Shown: positions 7,730 through 15,157, numbered from the stretch's first letter. The stretch is DNA of 18,420 nucleotides from Nitratireductor sp. (GCA_020441735.1 JAGRLQ010000293.1:1-18420), one strand, 5' to 3'. Notes: generated by a model not told the origin, from the sequence alone. Numbers and translations: made by a program.

Positions 7730-8647
7730 ATGAACATGACAGACAGCACGGGTTCAAACCGGGATGATGAAGTAGCGGAACTGCTGGTCGGTGCCGTGGA
7801 CCTGCATTGCCACAGCGGACCGGCGGCGATGCCGAGAATTCTCGATCATCATGAGGCCATGCTTGATGCAGCAGATGCCAAGTTTCGGGCGCTGCTCTAT
7901 AAGGATCATTTCTACCTCGGTGTCGCGCATGCCATCATGCTGGAGAAACTGGTGCCGGACACCGGTGTCCGGCTGTTCTCCGGCCTTGCTCTCAACAATG
8001 CGTCGGGCGGCATCAATCCGCATGCGGTAAACCATGCCGCAAACATCGGCGCCAAGATCGTCTGGCTGCCGACACTTTCTGCGGCCAATCACATTGCGCA
8101 GTACGAGGGAGCGGCAAAGAGCTTTCCGAAGACGGCGAAGAAGATGATCGACCCGATCCCGCTTTCTGCGCTCGATGCCAATGGCAAGGTCTCCGACGAT
8201 ACCAAGCAGGTTCTCGATATCGTTGCCGAAGCCGACATGATCCTTGCAGGTGGGCATCTGCCGGCAAGCGAATTGATCATGGTTTTTGATGAGGCAGGCA
8301 AGCGGGGTGTCAAGCGCATGCTGGTCAATCATCCCACTTACATCGTCAACTGCAGCGATGATGACATGCGGGCGCTGGTGGAATTGGGCGCCTATCTGGA
8401 GCATTCGATCTGCATGTTCATCGAAGGTACTGCGCTGCAGTTCACGCCGCAGGACCTCGCGCATTACATCGAAGTCGCCGGTGTGGAGCGGACAGTGCTG
8501 TCCTCCGATCTTGGCCTCAAGGGCTCACCACGTCCCCTGGAAGGTTTCCGGCAAATGGTTCGCATGCTCCTCGATCTTCAGGTGTCAAAGGCAGATATCC
8601 GCAAGATGATCGGCGACAATGCGGCTTGGCTTCTCAATCTCCAATAG
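7730..8647 (+). CDS. DUF6282 family protein, amidohydrolase-like
   Basis: The 305-residue protein has features of a metal-dependent TIM-barrel hydrolase. These are VDLHCHSGP (Asp24, His26, His28), LLYKDHFYLG (Lys58, Asp59, His60), GGHLPASE (His176), VNHPTY (His201) and LSSDLGLKG near the end with a probable catalytic Asp. I recognise it as the uncharacterised DUF6282 family, for which I know no established reaction. The His/Asp pattern suggests hydrolysis or decarboxylation. It has no signal peptide. The ATG at 7730 is followed by a second one at 7736, and neither has a strong Shine-Dalgarno, so the start is uncertain by two codons. It lies 40 bases after the bicupin gene and ahead of the TRAP binding protein gene. 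Confidence 0.8.
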   Translation: MNMTDSTGSNRDDEVAELLVGAVDLHCHSGPAAMPRILDHHEAMLDAADAKFRALLYKDHFYLGVAHAIMLEKLVPDTGVRLFSGLALNNASGGINPHAVNHAANIGAKIVWLPTLSAANHIAQYEGAAKSFPKTAKKMIDPIPLSALDANGKVSDDTKQVLDIVAEADMILAGGHLPASELIMVFDEAGKRGVKRMLVNHPTYIVNCSDDDMRALVELGAYLEHSICMFIEGTALQFTPQDLAHYIEVAGVERTVLSSDLGLKGSPRPLEGFRQMVRMLLDLQVSKADIRKMIGDNAAWLLNLQ

Positions 8648-8669
8648 AACTGTGAGGGGCAGGGAGGAA

Positions 8670-8717
8670 ATGAATAGCAGGCGTTACAACCCAATCGAAA
8701 AGGGAGGAATGAAATGA
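8670..8717 (+). CDS. Possible 15-codon leader ORF coupled to the TRAP binding-protein gene
   Basis: A short frame, MNSRRYNPIEKGGMK, begins at an ATG right behind AGGGAGG (8661-8667) and ends with a TGA that overlaps the binding-protein ATG as ATGA (8714-8717). The spacing between the Shine-Dalgarno and the ATG is only 2 bases. The peptide has no known motif and may be a chance reading frame. Confidence 0.25.
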   Translation: MNSRRYNPIEKGGMK

Positions 8718-9709
8718 TTACCAGAAGAAACCTGATGAAAACCACACTGGCCGGCAGTGCCGTGCTGGCGATGCCATGGGTAGCCCGTGCGGCAGCACAA
8801 TCGATCCGGTTTGCCCATGCGGCCAACGAAATCCATCCAGGCCACAAGATCGCCACCAGCTTTGCCGAAGCGCTGGAGGAACTGGTGCCGGGAGCCTTTG
8901 ATGTCCAGATTTTCCCGAACCGGCAGCTTGGCACGGACAAGCAGAATCTCGATTCCGTTACGGCCGGCACCATCGAGATGAGCAATTCGAGCGGCGTGCT
9001 GTTTCCGCTTGTGACCGGCCGGCCCGGTCTGGATGCCTATCAGCTGCCATTCTTGATCCGGGACTATGATCACTTCGCTGCGATTGCCGAGACGGAGATC
9101 GTTCAGAAGATTCATGACGATCTTCAGCCTGCCGGCCTGGTTGGACTGGCAACAGCTGACATCGGGCAACGCCACTTCCTTTCGGTGGGTGAGCCGGTGA
9201 AGACCGTGGCGGAATTTGCCGGACTGAAGACGCGCATCGTTCCCGTGCCGCTGCATAAGGCGATCTGGGAAGCCGTCGGCACAACCCCTATCGGCCTGCC
9301 ATACGGCGAGATTTACGGAGCGCTGGAGACCAAGACCATCGACGCTGTGGAAATCAACGTATCGTCCATGCTCGGCGAAAACCTGTGGGAGGTCGGCAAG
9401 AACTTCACCCTTACCGGCCACTACCCGTGGCACTCTACCACCACCGTCAACAAGGCGTTTTTCGACGGTCTTTCAGGTGAACTTCAGGAGGCCATGCGCG
9501 AAGCGGGCCGCCGGTCGGTTACGGCAACACTTGCCTACACCAAGACGCAGGACAATGACGGCCGCGACGAACTCCGCAAGAAGGGTGTCGAGATTTTCGA
9601 GCTCGAAAACCTGGCCGAAATGCAGGCCAAGGTGGCGCCAATCGTCGATCAGTGGAGCGAGAAGTCCCCGCTCATTGGAGAGTTCGTCAAAGCTGCCCGA
9701 AGCCTCTAA
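8714..9709 (+). CDS. TRAP transporter substrate-binding protein (DctP family)
   Basis: This 331-residue periplasmic binding protein captures the substrate and delivers it to the TRAP permeases. It opens with a signal peptide containing a twin arginine (MITRRNLMKTTLAGS) and a probable cleavage after ARA near residue 26, so Tat export is possible. Typical DctP features follow: RFAHAANEIHPGHK, a PNRQLG segment, LPFLIRDYDHF, and GLKTRI with Arg174 at the place of the family's carboxylate-binding arginine. This supports an organic acid ligand. GGGAGG stands 6 bases upstream of the ATG. It differs from the usual malonate context and belongs to the aldolase/BKACE operon, so its ligand is probably the cluster's unknown substrate. 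Confidence 0.95.
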   Translation: MITRRNLMKTTLAGSAVLAMPWVARAAAQSIRFAHAANEIHPGHKIATSFAEALEELVPGAFDVQIFPNRQLGTDKQNLDSVTAGTIEMSNSSGVLFPLVTGRPGLDAYQLPFLIRDYDHFAAIAETEIVQKIHDDLQPAGLVGLATADIGQRHFLSVGEPVKTVAEFAGLKTRIVPVPLHKAIWEAVGTTPIGLPYGEIYGALETKTIDAVEINVSSMLGENLWEVGKNFTLTGHYPWHSTTTVNKAFFDGLSGELQEAMREAGRRSVTATLAYTKTQDNDGRDELRKKGVEIFELENLAEMQAKVAPIVDQWSEKSPLIGEFVKAARSL

Positions 9710-9720
9710 CTGGCTCAGCC

Positions 9721-9745
9721 CGCCTGATCGGAGTATGATCGGGCG
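9721..9745 (+). other. Intercistronic hairpin 1 after the TRAP binding-protein gene
   Basis: CGCCTGATC (9721-9729) pairs with GATCGGGCG (9737-9745) over 9 bp, with one G-T wobble and a 7-base loop. It starts 11 bases after the stop codon. No T-run follows. A hairpin here can protect the upstream binding-protein message from 3' decay. Confidence 0.6.
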
Positions 9746-9761
9746 ACCATCAACGGACCGG

Positions 9762-9787
9762 CTCCCCGCAAGGTGATTTGCGGGGAG
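9762..9787 (+). other. Intercistronic hairpin 2 before the TRAP small permease gene
   Basis: CTCCCCGCAA (9762-9771) and TTGCGGGGAG (9778-9787) form a perfect 10-bp stem with a 6-base loop. It ends 20 bases before the small permease ATG and has no T-run. It is the strongest hairpin I found in the window and sits where message processing or partial termination would raise binding-protein levels over permease levels. Confidence 0.7.
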
Positions 9788-9807
9788 TGGTTGGGCGAGG
9801 AGGCCGG

Positions 9808-10395
9808 ATGTCCAACAGCGATATGCAGGGAGAAGTTTCCCCTCTCACCCGGGCAGTGCAGATTTACGTGTCTGCCATGCGCGTGGCTGCCGGCACGATA
9901 ATGACGATCATCGTTGTGGTCATGGTGGCACAGGTGGTTGCGCGCTACGGTTTCAACGCTTCCCTGATCTGGGCGGAGGAATTGTGCCGCTATCTGCTGA
10001 TATGGATGACCTTTCTGCTTCTCGGCCTTGCCTATGAGAATGGCCAGTTCGTTTCGCTCGATGTGATACCGCTGATGCTGACAACGCGCTGGCGGCACGC
10101 ATTGCGGATCGTGATGGCGCTGCCGGTGCTCTGCTTTCTCGCGATCATGACGTGGTATGGCTGGGACTACGCATCGCGATTTACCAACCAGACGATCCCG
10201 GCGATGGATTTCATTTTCGACAATCTGTTCGGCCGTCCTGCCGGTCTTTCGGTCAGGCTGGTCTATGTATCGGTCTCCATCGGCTGTTTTCTGCTTTCCA
10301 TGCATATCCTTGTCGATGTCATCCGGTCCGTCAGGGCCTTCATGCGCAATCAACCGGATGCCGAGGCAGATCCGGCGGCGGGGGAAAAGCTCTGA
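9808..10395 (+). CDS. TRAP transporter small permease (DctQ family)
   Basis: This 195-residue membrane protein has four hydrophobic segments (near residues 28-48, 60-80, 100-122 and 150-172). The DctQ signature region reads YGFNASLIWAEELCRYLLIW, followed by FLLLGLAYENGQFVSLD. It is the small integral subunit that joins the large permease. I chose ATG 9808 because GAGGAGG lies just upstream. An in-frame TTG at 9778 would put the start inside hairpin 2. The stop overlaps the next ATG by one base (TGATG at 10393-10397). Confidence 0.93.
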   Translation: MSNSDMQGEVSPLTRAVQIYVSAMRVAAGTIMTIIVVVMVAQVVARYGFNASLIWAEELCRYLLIWMTFLLLGLAYENGQFVSLDVIPLMLTTRWRHALRIVMALPVLCFLAIMTWYGWDYASRFTNQTIPAMDFIFDNLFGRPAGLSVRLVYVSVSIGCFLLSMHILVDVIRSVRAFMRNQPDAEADPAAGEKL

Positions 10396-11675
10396 TGGGC
10401 GGCTTCTTTGTCACCTTTCTGCTGCTGCTTGCAACGGGCGTGCCGATTGCCCTTGCCCTTGGTGTCGGTGGGACTGCCTATCTGTTTTTGTCGGGAAATG
10501 GCGGACTTGTCCTGGCACTGCCGCAGCGGATGATGGCGGGCGTCGACCAGTTCGTGTTGCTGACCATCCCGCTGTTTCTGCTGGCCGGCAATCTGATGAA
10601 TGTCGGCGGTGTGACGGACCGCATCGTTCTTTTTGCCAGGGCGATGGTCGGTCACCGCCGCGGAGGCATGTCCTCGGTCACGGTCTTGTCCTCGGGCTTT
10701 TTTGCCGGCATCTCCGGTAGTGCCACCGCGGAAGCCTCGGCGCTCGGTTCCATCCTGATCCCCACCATGAGCAAACAGGGCATGCCGAAAGCCTATGCTG
10801 CGGCCCTCGTTGGTGTCAGCTCCGTCATGGGGCCGATCATTCCGCCTTCGATCGCGATGATCATCTATGGCGTTCTTTCGGGCGTTTCCATCGGTCAGCT
10901 GTTTCTGGCCGGGGTGGTGCCGGGCATTGCCATCTGCGCGGGCCTGCTGACCTATGCTTCATGGCGGGCGAGCAAGGACGGTTTTCCCGTTACCGAAAAG
11001 ATGTCGTGGCCGGACCGCCTGTCGGCAACACAACGAACGCTGCCGGCGCTCTTCCTGCCGCTGATCATCATCGTCGGCATCAAGGGGGGGATTTTCACGC
11101 CAACCGAGGCTGCTGCCGTGGCGGTTGCCTATGCGCTGCTGATCGGGCTTCTCTATCGCGATCTGACCATGAAGCACATCTGGAATGCCCTGATTGCTTC
11201 TGCCCTGGTCAGCGCCTCGATCCTGTTTATCACCTCCATGGCAGCGATTGTGTCGTTCGTTTTCACCCTGGAGCGGGTACCGCAGCAGATCGCCAGTTTC
11301 GTTCTGTCGATTACCGACAACCGCTACCTCATCCTGATCATGCTGAACATCTTCCTGCTGATCCTCGGCATGTTCCTGGAGCCAATCTCGATCCTGATCC
11401 TGACCATGCCGATCCTGATGAAGATATCGGCCATTGTGCAGATGGACCCGGTCCATTTCGGCGCGATGGCGGTGCTCAACGTGGTGATTGGGCTGGCGAC
11501 GCCACCGGTGGGAATATTGCTATTCATCGTGTCGGCAACGTCGGGTGAGCCGCTGACCAAGGTGATCCGCCAGGCGCTGCCGCTGATTGGAATCTGCCTT
11601 GTGGTGCTGGCAATCGTGACCTTTGTGCCGGCGTTCACGCTGTTCCTTCCCCATTCCTTTATCGATGCCCGTTGA
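10395..11675 (+). CDS. TRAP transporter large permease (DctM family)
   Basis: The 426-residue multi-spanning protein is the translocating subunit of the second TRAP system in the window. It begins FFVTFLLLLATGVPIALALG and carries MGPIIPPSIAMIIYGVLSG (near residue 145), IFTPTEAAAVAVAYALLIG (near 235) and GLATPPVGILLFIVSATSG (near 370), the same blocks as the matM-type permease at the left of the window but clearly divergent from it. ATG 10395 is chosen for its overlap with the small permease stop and the family-like N-terminus. The frame is open upstream through the small permease gene, but that stretch is not hydrophobic. It is followed 17 bases later by the BKACE gene. Confidence 0.95.
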   Translation: MGGFFVTFLLLLATGVPIALALGVGGTAYLFLSGNGGLVLALPQRMMAGVDQFVLLTIPLFLLAGNLMNVGGVTDRIVLFARAMVGHRRGGMSSVTVLSSGFFAGISGSATAEASALGSILIPTMSKQGMPKAYAAALVGVSSVMGPIIPPSIAMIIYGVLSGVSIGQLFLAGVVPGIAICAGLLTYASWRASKDGFPVTEKMSWPDRLSATQRTLPALFLPLIIIVGIKGGIFTPTEAAAVAVAYALLIGLLYRDLTMKHIWNALIASALVSASILFITSMAAIVSFVFTLERVPQQIASFVLSITDNRYLILIMLNIFLLILGMFLEPISILILTMPILMKISAIVQMDPVHFGAMAVLNVVIGLATPPVGILLFIVSATSGEPLTKVIRQALPLIGICLVVLAIVTFVPAFTLFLPHSFIDAR

Positions 11676-11692
11676 ATTGGAGTTAAACCGAG

Positions 11693-12619
11693 TTGAAGAA
11701 CAAGATCATCATCACCTGCGCGGTGACCGGTTCGATCCACACGCCGTCCATGTCGCCGCACCTGCCGGTGACGGCACAGGAAATCGCCGATGCGGCGGTA
11801 GGTGCTGCCGAAGCAGGTGCTGCCGTTGTCCACCTCCACGCCCGCGATCCGGAAAATGGCGCGCCGACCCAGAGTCCGGAGCGTTTCGAGCCCATTCTTC
11901 AGGCGATCAAGCAGCGCTCCAATTGCGTCATGAATATCACGACCGGCGGCGCGGCAACGATGACCATCGAGGAGCGCCTGCTGCCGGCAGTGCAATTCAA
12001 GCCGGAGGTGGCTTCCCTCAACATGGGTTCGATGAACTTCGGCCTCTATCCGATGCTCGACCGGTTTAAGTCCCTCAAGCATGACTGGGAGAAGGACTAT
12101 CTCGAGGGATCGCGCGACCGCATTTTCAAGAACACCTTCGCCGATATCGAGGCCATCCTGACAAGGTGCGCGGAAAACGGAACCCGCTTCGAGGTGGAAT
12201 GCTACGACATTGGTCATCTTTACACCTGCGCCCATTTCGTCGACCGCGGCCTGATCAAGCCGCCCTTCTTCATCCAGTCGGTGTTCGGGATCCTCGGCGG
12301 CATCGGCGCGCATCCCGAGGATGTCATTCACATGAAGCGTACAGCCGACCGTTTGTTCGGCGATGACTATGAATGGTCGGTTCTGGGCGCCGGTCGCAAC
12401 CAGATGCCGGTTGCCATGCAGTCTGTGCTGATGGGTGGCAATCTCAGGGTGGGCCTTGAGGATTCGCTGTGGGCGGGAAAAGGCAGGCTGGCAGAAAGCA
12501 ATGCCGAGCAGGTCAAAATCGCCCGCGACATGGTGGAAAGGCTTGGTCTGGAGATTGCTACAGCCGACGAAGCGCGGGAGATGCTGAATCTCAAAGGCGG
12601 CGACCGGGTGGGGTTCTAG
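11693..12619 (+). CDS. Beta-keto acid cleavage enzyme (BKACE; 3-keto-5-aminohexanoate cleavage family)
   Basis: The 308-residue zinc-dependent TIM-barrel enzyme belongs to a family that condenses a beta-keto acid with acetyl-CoA and releases acetoacetate plus a new CoA thioester. The N-terminal strand KIIITCAVTGS, VHLHARDP with zinc ligands His47 and His49, the SVFGILGGIGAHPED block and YEWSVLGAGRNQMP with Glu227 match the family. It uses a TTG start. An in-frame TAA at 11684 excludes any earlier start, and the first internal ATG would remove the essential first strand. A GGAG at 11679-11682 lies 10 bases upstream. It probably acts late in the pathway encoded by this operon, with the SDR as a possible source of its keto acid. 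Members differ in substrate and I cannot name this one's. Confidence 0.92.
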   Translation: MKNKIIITCAVTGSIHTPSMSPHLPVTAQEIADAAVGAAEAGAAVVHLHARDPENGAPTQSPERFEPILQAIKQRSNCVMNITTGGAATMTIEERLLPAVQFKPEVASLNMGSMNFGLYPMLDRFKSLKHDWEKDYLEGSRDRIFKNTFADIEAILTRCAENGTRFEVECYDIGHLYTCAHFVDRGLIKPPFFIQSVFGILGGIGAHPEDVIHMKRTADRLFGDDYEWSVLGAGRNQMPVAMQSVLMGGNLRVGLEDSLWAGKGRLAESNAEQVKIARDMVERLGLEIATADEAREMLNLKGGDRVGF

Positions 12620-12622
12620 ACG

Positions 12623-13354
12623 ATGGCCGCAGACAGGAGCAGGAACGTACTGATCGTTCTTGCCAATCCGGAACCGGGGTCGTTCTGCCACGCGCTGGCG
12701 GCTGCTGCCCGTGATGCGCTGACCCATTCAGGCCATCATGTCGAGATATCCGATCTTTTTGCGCAGGGTTTCAATCCTGTTGCCGGGCGTCACGACTTTA
12801 CCACGGTGGCTGATCCCGCACGGTTTCACTACCAGTCAGAACAGGCGAAGGCTGCGCGGGAGAACGGATTTTCCGAAGAGATTGCACGCGAGCAGGAACG
12901 GGTCCGCAAGGCCGACAATCTCATTCTGGTCTTTCCCCTGTGGTGGGGCGGGATGCCAGCCATTCTGAAAGGCTGGCTTGAGCGCGTCCTCGCCTATGGC
13001 TTTGCCTATGTCGACGGGCATCGCTTCGATAGTGGCCTGCTTCGCGGGCGGCGGGCGATGACTGCGGTGACAACCGGTGGCACACCGGAGCGGTTTTCAC
13101 CCGAAGGGGTTTATGGCCCCATCGAAGGTGTTCTCTACCCGGTTCAGCGCCTGGGGCTTGAATATATGGGGCTTTCCGTCGAACCGCCTTTTGTTGCCTA
13201 TGGGGCGCCGCGCGTTTCCAACGAGGAGCGCGAGGCCATGCTGGCGAATTTTGCAGAAAAAGCTGTGGCGATGGCCGCGCTTGAGGTTGATCCCTACGAG
13301 CCTCCCTGTCATCCGCTTGATCTGGTCGATGCCGGGGCCTGGTCACGATCGTGA
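12623..13354 (+). CDS. NAD(P)H-dependent quinone oxidoreductase, flavodoxin-like fold
   Basis: This 243-residue cytosolic protein belongs to the Flavodoxin_2 group (NQO1, MdaB, KefF relatives), FMN or FAD enzymes that carry out two-electron reductions of quinones and similar acceptors. The first strand and phosphate loop are NVLIVLANPEPGSFCHAL (8-25), and the flavin-contact block FPLWWGGMPAILKGWLERVL runs from 104. AVTTGGTPERFSPEG is the third family segment. It begins 3 bases after the BKACE stop and is therefore probably the last gene of the operon. It might reduce an enone or quinone-like intermediate or serve as a detoxifying accessory. The sequence does not decide between these. Confidence 0.88.
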   Translation: MAADRSRNVLIVLANPEPGSFCHALAAAARDALTHSGHHVEISDLFAQGFNPVAGRHDFTTVADPARFHYQSEQAKAARENGFSEEIAREQERVRKADNLILVFPLWWGGMPAILKGWLERVLAYGFAYVDGHRFDSGLLRGRRAMTAVTTGGTPERFSPEGVYGPIEGVLYPVQRLGLEYMGLSVEPPFVAYGAPRVSNEEREAMLANFAEKAVAMAALEVDPYEPPCHPLDLVDAGAWSRS

Positions 13355-13364
13355 GGCTTTGCTG

Positions 13365-13389
13365 CTGCCGGTTGCCCAAATCCCGGCAG
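13365..13389 (+). terminator. Hairpin after the catabolic operon, possible weak terminator
   Basis: CTGCCGG (13365-13371) and CCGGCAG (13383-13389) form a perfect 7-bp stem with an 11-base loop, starting 11 bases after the oxidoreductase stop. It is not followed by a T-run, so it would be at best a poor intrinsic terminator. Confidence 0.35.
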
Positions 13390-13400
13390 AATACTAGATA
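13372..13400 (+). promoter_or_regulatory. Candidate promoter for the dusA gene
   Basis: TTGCCC (13372-13377) and TAGATA (13395-13400) are separated by 17 bases. The predicted start of transcription is about 7 bases downstream, almost exactly at the dusA ATG (13408). The -10 is a poor match to consensus, so this is tentative. Confidence 0.3.
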
Positions 13401-13407
13401 ACCAGCC

Positions 13408-14439
13408 ATGAAAGCCGAGAACCCGACATATTTCGCCATGTCCCGTTTTGCCGTCGCACCCATGATCGACTGGACAGACCGGCATTGCCGGTTCTTTCAC
13501 CGGAAGATGACGAAACATGCGCTGCTTTATACCGAGATGGTGGTGGCCGATGCGATCATCCATGGCGACCGGGCGCGGTTGCTCGACGATCAGACAGCGG
13601 GTCCCGTCGCGCTGCAGCTTGGCGGCAGCGATCCCGACAAGCTTGCCAAGGCTGTAGAGCTTGCCGCGCCGTGGCCGTACGGCGAAATCAACCTCAATGT
13701 CGGCTGCCCGTCCGACCGCGTGCAGTCGGGTACGTTCGGTGCCTGCCTGATGAAGGATCCGAAACTGGTCGGAAACTGCGTTGCCGCGATGAAGTCGGCA
13801 ACCGGTCTTCCGGTGACGGTCAAGTGCCGGTTGGGCGTCGACGATCAGGACACGGGGCCGGCGTTGGATGCGCTTGCTGCCGCCGTATGGGCGGCCGGTG
13901 CCGACGGGTTGTGGGTGCATGCCCGCAAGGCCTGGCTGCAAGGGCTGAGCCCGAAGGAAAACCGTGAAGTGCCGCCGCTCGACTATGATCGCGTCTACCG
14001 GCTCAAGCGGGAAAATCCGAGTCGATTCATCGGCTTGAACGGCGGCCTTGAAGATTTGAATCACGCGCTGGAAGCCATGAGCCAAGACGGGATTTCACTG
14101 GACGGCGTTATGCTCGGCCGCGCGGCCTATCAGACGCCGGGCATTCTGCGCCATGCCGACCGGCTGTTCTTCGACGATCCCCGCCCGGCCATCGGCTGGG
14201 AGGAACTCATTGCTGCGATGGCAGATTATGCGGCAGCGCATATCCACTCCGGCGGCAGGCTGCATCATGTAACACGCCACATGATCGGGCTGTTTCAGGG
14301 CGTTGCGGGTGCGCGTGCCTGGCGGCAGATACTGAGCAGTGAAGCGGCTAAGCCCGGAGCGGGGCCGGAGGTTCTGCTTGCCGCATTTGGCGCGGTAAAG
14401 CCGGCGCTTGCTACCAAACGCGAAATGGAACCGGTCTGA
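13408..14439 (+). CDS. dusA: tRNA dihydrouridine(20/20a) synthase DusA
   Basis: The 343-residue flavoenzyme reduces uridine to dihydrouridine in the tRNA D-loop. It shows the DusA-type N-terminus FAVAPMIDWTDRHCRFFHR, the active-site block NVGCPSDRVQSGTFGACLM with catalytic Cys100, the tRNA/FMN-binding VHARKAWLQGLSPKENRE and NGG, plus GVMLGRAAYQTP. Length and motif order are those of DusA rather than DusB or DusC. The chosen ATG has no Shine-Dalgarno. An internal ATG at 13438 (MSRFAVAPMIDW) also lacks one and remains an alternative. It lies 53 bases beyond the catabolic operon and probably has its own promoter. Confidence 0.95.
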   Translation: MKAENPTYFAMSRFAVAPMIDWTDRHCRFFHRKMTKHALLYTEMVVADAIIHGDRARLLDDQTAGPVALQLGGSDPDKLAKAVELAAPWPYGEINLNVGCPSDRVQSGTFGACLMKDPKLVGNCVAAMKSATGLPVTVKCRLGVDDQDTGPALDALAAAVWAAGADGLWVHARKAWLQGLSPKENREVPPLDYDRVYRLKRENPSRFIGLNGGLEDLNHALEAMSQDGISLDGVMLGRAAYQTPGILRHADRLFFDDPRPAIGWEELIAAMADYAAAHIHSGGRLHHVTRHMIGLFQGVAGARAWRQILSSEAAKPGAGPEVLLAAFGAVKPALATKREMEPV

Positions 14440-14537
14440 AGTAATCCGCTTGGATGCGCAAATGCGCTTGAACGGAATTTTGCCGTTGGGTAAGCTTTAA
14501 AGCGCAAGAAGGTGTCATGCGAGGTAAGGAGTTGACC

Positions 14538-15119
14538 ATGAAGAGGCGCGGTTTCGTTTTCGGTGGCTTGACGGCAGGCCTTGCCGGTTGCGCCGGTTTC
14601 GGGTTTTCCCGTTCTGCGATGGCCGCCCAATCCGCAGCTGCCTTCAAGGTCGATCCGAAATACGCGCCGCAGATTGTTGCCTATCCCAATCGTTACAAGC
14701 GCGGCACGATCGTCATCGACACGCGCAAGCGGTTTTTGTACCTCGTCCTGACGCCGGTGACGGCGCGGCGCTATGGCGTCGGGGTAGGGCGCGATGCACT
14801 GGCCTGGTCGGGTACGGCCACCATCGATGCGAAGAAGGAATGGCCGAGCTGGCGGCCGACCGACGAGATGATCGCGCGCGAACCCGGCAAATATGCCAAA
14901 TACAAGAACGGCATGCCGGGCGGGCCGAAAAACCCGCTGGGTGCACGGGCGCTTTACCTGTTCGACAAGGGTTATGACACCTTCTACCGCATTCACGGTA
15001 CCACGGCGCCGCAAACCATCGGGCGGGCGGTGTCAAACGGCTGCATCCGCATGGTCAACGAGCATGTCATCGACCTCTATAATCGCGTGCCGCTTGGGAC
15101 GACGGTGGTTGTGCTCTGA
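14538..15119 (+). CDS. L,D-transpeptidase (YkuD/ErfK family), exported
   Basis: The 193-residue envelope protein should form or edit peptidoglycan cross-links, or attach proteins to peptidoglycan, outside the inner membrane. The YkuD domain spans about 50-193 with TIVIDTRKRFLYLV at its start and the catalytic site IHGT (His153) followed by SNGCIRMVNEHV (Cys169). The N-terminus MKRRGFVFGGLTAGLAGC has both a twin arginine and a lipobox-like LAGC at 15-18, with another possible cleavage after AMA. I chose ATG 14538 because AAGGAG lies just upstream of it. An in-frame ATG at 14517 would precede this site. It ends in front of a terminator-like hairpin at 15198-15222. Confidence 0.93.
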   Translation: MKRRGFVFGGLTAGLAGCAGFGFSRSAMAAQSAAAFKVDPKYAPQIVAYPNRYKRGTIVIDTRKRFLYLVLTPVTARRYGVGVGRDALAWSGTATIDAKKEWPSWRPTDEMIAREPGKYAKYKNGMPGGPKNPLGARALYLFDKGYDTFYRIHGTTAPQTIGRAVSNGCIRMVNEHVIDLYNRVPLGTTVVVL

Positions 15120-15157
15120 AACCGGGTTTGCTTGACGCTGCCAGGTGCGCGGCGTAA

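Noticed and set aside
9778..9807. TTG at 9778 as start of the small permease
   Set aside because: It lies inside the 3' arm of a 10-bp hairpin, while ATG 9808 has a strong GAGGAGG site and gives a normal family N-terminus.
11324..12727. Long open frame (467 codons) on the minus strand across the large permease and BKACE genes
   Set aside because: It is antisense to two well supported genes, has no recognisable motif and no plausible start site.
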